DNA of 64,000 nucleotides. It comes from Craspedostauros australis. Its lineage: Eukaryota > Bacillariophyta > Bacillariophyceae > Mastogloiales > Achnanthaceae. Location of the stretch: contig JAMXDE010000006.1 in the NCBI GenBank assembly GCA_026770025.1, forward strand, positions 868,001 to 932,000, read 5' to 3'. Below are positions 63,114-64,000 of this stretch, one piece after another. How positions within the stretch are numbered: position 1 is the first letter of the stretch; each line of letters begins with the position of its first letter. A model generated the notes under the pieces. That model saw only the letters and a list, made by a program, of their open reading frames with translations. It made no database searches and was not told the origin of the DNA. Position numbers and translations under genes: made by a program.

Positions 63114-64000
63114 ATGGTAGGATCCACCACCAAATCCCCGTTCTTCCGACCATCCGAGCGATCGGATCGATCGCAGTACGATTACACACGAACGCCAAGC
63201 GGCAAGCACGTCAAGGTCAGCCGGAGGAAGCAACGGTCCTCCAAGTCGGCAGATGCGGGCGGCTCGTCATCATCCACAGACGCTGGCGACAAGGAGAAAA
63301 AGTCCACCGTGGTCGGCTGCGCCGCCAATCTCATCAATGCCATCGTCGGATCGGGCATCGTGGGGCTGCCCTATGCCATCCAAAAGGCCGGATTCTGCGC
63401 AGGCACCGTGCTCATCGTCCTGTGTGCGCTGCTCACGGAAAAATCGTTGCGCCTCCTCATCGAAACCGCGAAGCATGCGCAGGTCCCCACCTACGAACGT
63501 CTGGCCGAGGCGGCATTTGGACGCGCAGGATTTAGATTCATCGCGCTCAACATGTTCGTCATGGCGTACGGTGCCATGCTGTCCTACCTCATGATCGTCA
63601 AGGATACCTTCAGCGCCATACTCGGGGTCTCGGAGGACAATCTTCCCATGAAACGCGCCGTGCTCTTTGTCATTTCCATCACAATCATGGTGCCATTGTC
63701 GAGTCAGAGAGTGAGTGCGCAAGACGCGAAGATACGGACATACAGCGGGCGCCATTGCCAATCAATCCTCTCGTGTGATGTGTCCGCCGACTGCATGGCA
63801 TCCTCGTAATATCCTCACACTCTCACTCCATCTTGCTCCACCCATGCATGAAATTGTCTGTCCACTCATCATGTACTCACTCGTTCACCCACGTACTCGC
63901 TCACTCACTCACACACTCAAATATCCTAATGCACACCCAGGATATGGCAAACTTGGCCAAGACATCCAGCATGAACGTCATATTCGACATCATCATGATA
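63114..64000 (+). CDS. SLC38/AAAP-type amino acid transporter (5' part)
   Basis: Exon 1 is 63,114-63,710; a GTGAGT donor and CACCCAG acceptor lead to exon 2 from 63,941, which runs off the window. 219 residues are visible. A hydrophilic Ser/Lys-rich N-terminus of about 65 residues precedes the first span, GCAANLINAIVGSGIVGLPYAIQKAGF, the unwound first helix that binds substrate and Na+ or H+ in this family. Further spans follow (GTVLIVLCALL, FIALNMFVMAYGAMLSYLMIV, AVLFVISITIMVPLSSQR). The junction reads PLSSQR-DMANLAKTSSMNVIFDIIM, as in SLC38 transporters. It likely moves neutral amino acids across the plasma or vacuolar membrane; substrate and location are not readable here. Confidence 0.9.

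Overview
The window reads as nuclear DNA of a diatom or a close ochrophyte relative. Many genes have short GT-AG introns; I modelled 12, all with GTAAGT-, GTAAGC-, GTGAGT- or GTGCGT-type donors. Several predicted proteins begin with a signal peptide that ends in an ASAFAP-like motif (GAFSARAP, DAFVP, HAFVP, SAFVP, GAFAP), the bipartite leader used to enter complex red-lineage plastids. One secreted protein carries the PSDMPS / TSAPTSAP repeats typical of diatoms. The species cannot be fixed from sequence alone.

Layout. 1-7,100: two Ty1/copia retrotransposons in tandem, the first cut by the window edge, the second with an open polyprotein frame. 7,548-9,860 (-): a secreted Cys-repeat and Pro/Ser-rich protein whose last stop codon lies inside a splice donor. 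11,170-31,082: a gene block rich in plastid-targeted products: a lumenal pentapeptide-repeat protein, a CYP97-type P450, a TauD/TfdA-like dioxygenase, a Ycf49-like DUF3593+DUF2499 membrane protein and an NYC1-like reductase. A CAX-type cation/proton exchanger, a small coiled-coil protein and a DUF445 membrane protein sit between them. 31,591-37,804: a novel single-pass membrane protein diverging from a secreted M6-metalloprotease-like protein that lacks the first zinc His. 37,979-42,218 (-): a bacterial-type (IA) topoisomerase I with a plastid-type leader, fused to two C-terminal HMG boxes. 42,815-50,408: a DIRS-like, tyrosine-recombinase-encoding retrotransposon with three open frames. 50,409-52,876: a gene-free stretch with repeated GGTAACCA motifs. 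52,877-63,113: a LON-domain-like protein with a plastid-type leader, a UBE2J/Ubc6-type E2 with a signal peptide (possible periplastid import machinery), a helicase-associated-domain protein, and a PH/coiled-coil scaffold. 63,114 to the end: the start of an SLC38-like amino acid transporter.

Functionally the single-copy genes lean towards plastid biology: carotenoid and chlorophyll metabolism, thylakoid lumen, plastid membrane, plastid DNA topology and possibly protein import. Two different retroelement classes flank and interrupt them. The most unusual features are the topoisomerase-HMG fusion, the M6 protein without its HExxH site, the E2 with a signal peptide, and the intact three-ORF DIRS-like element.
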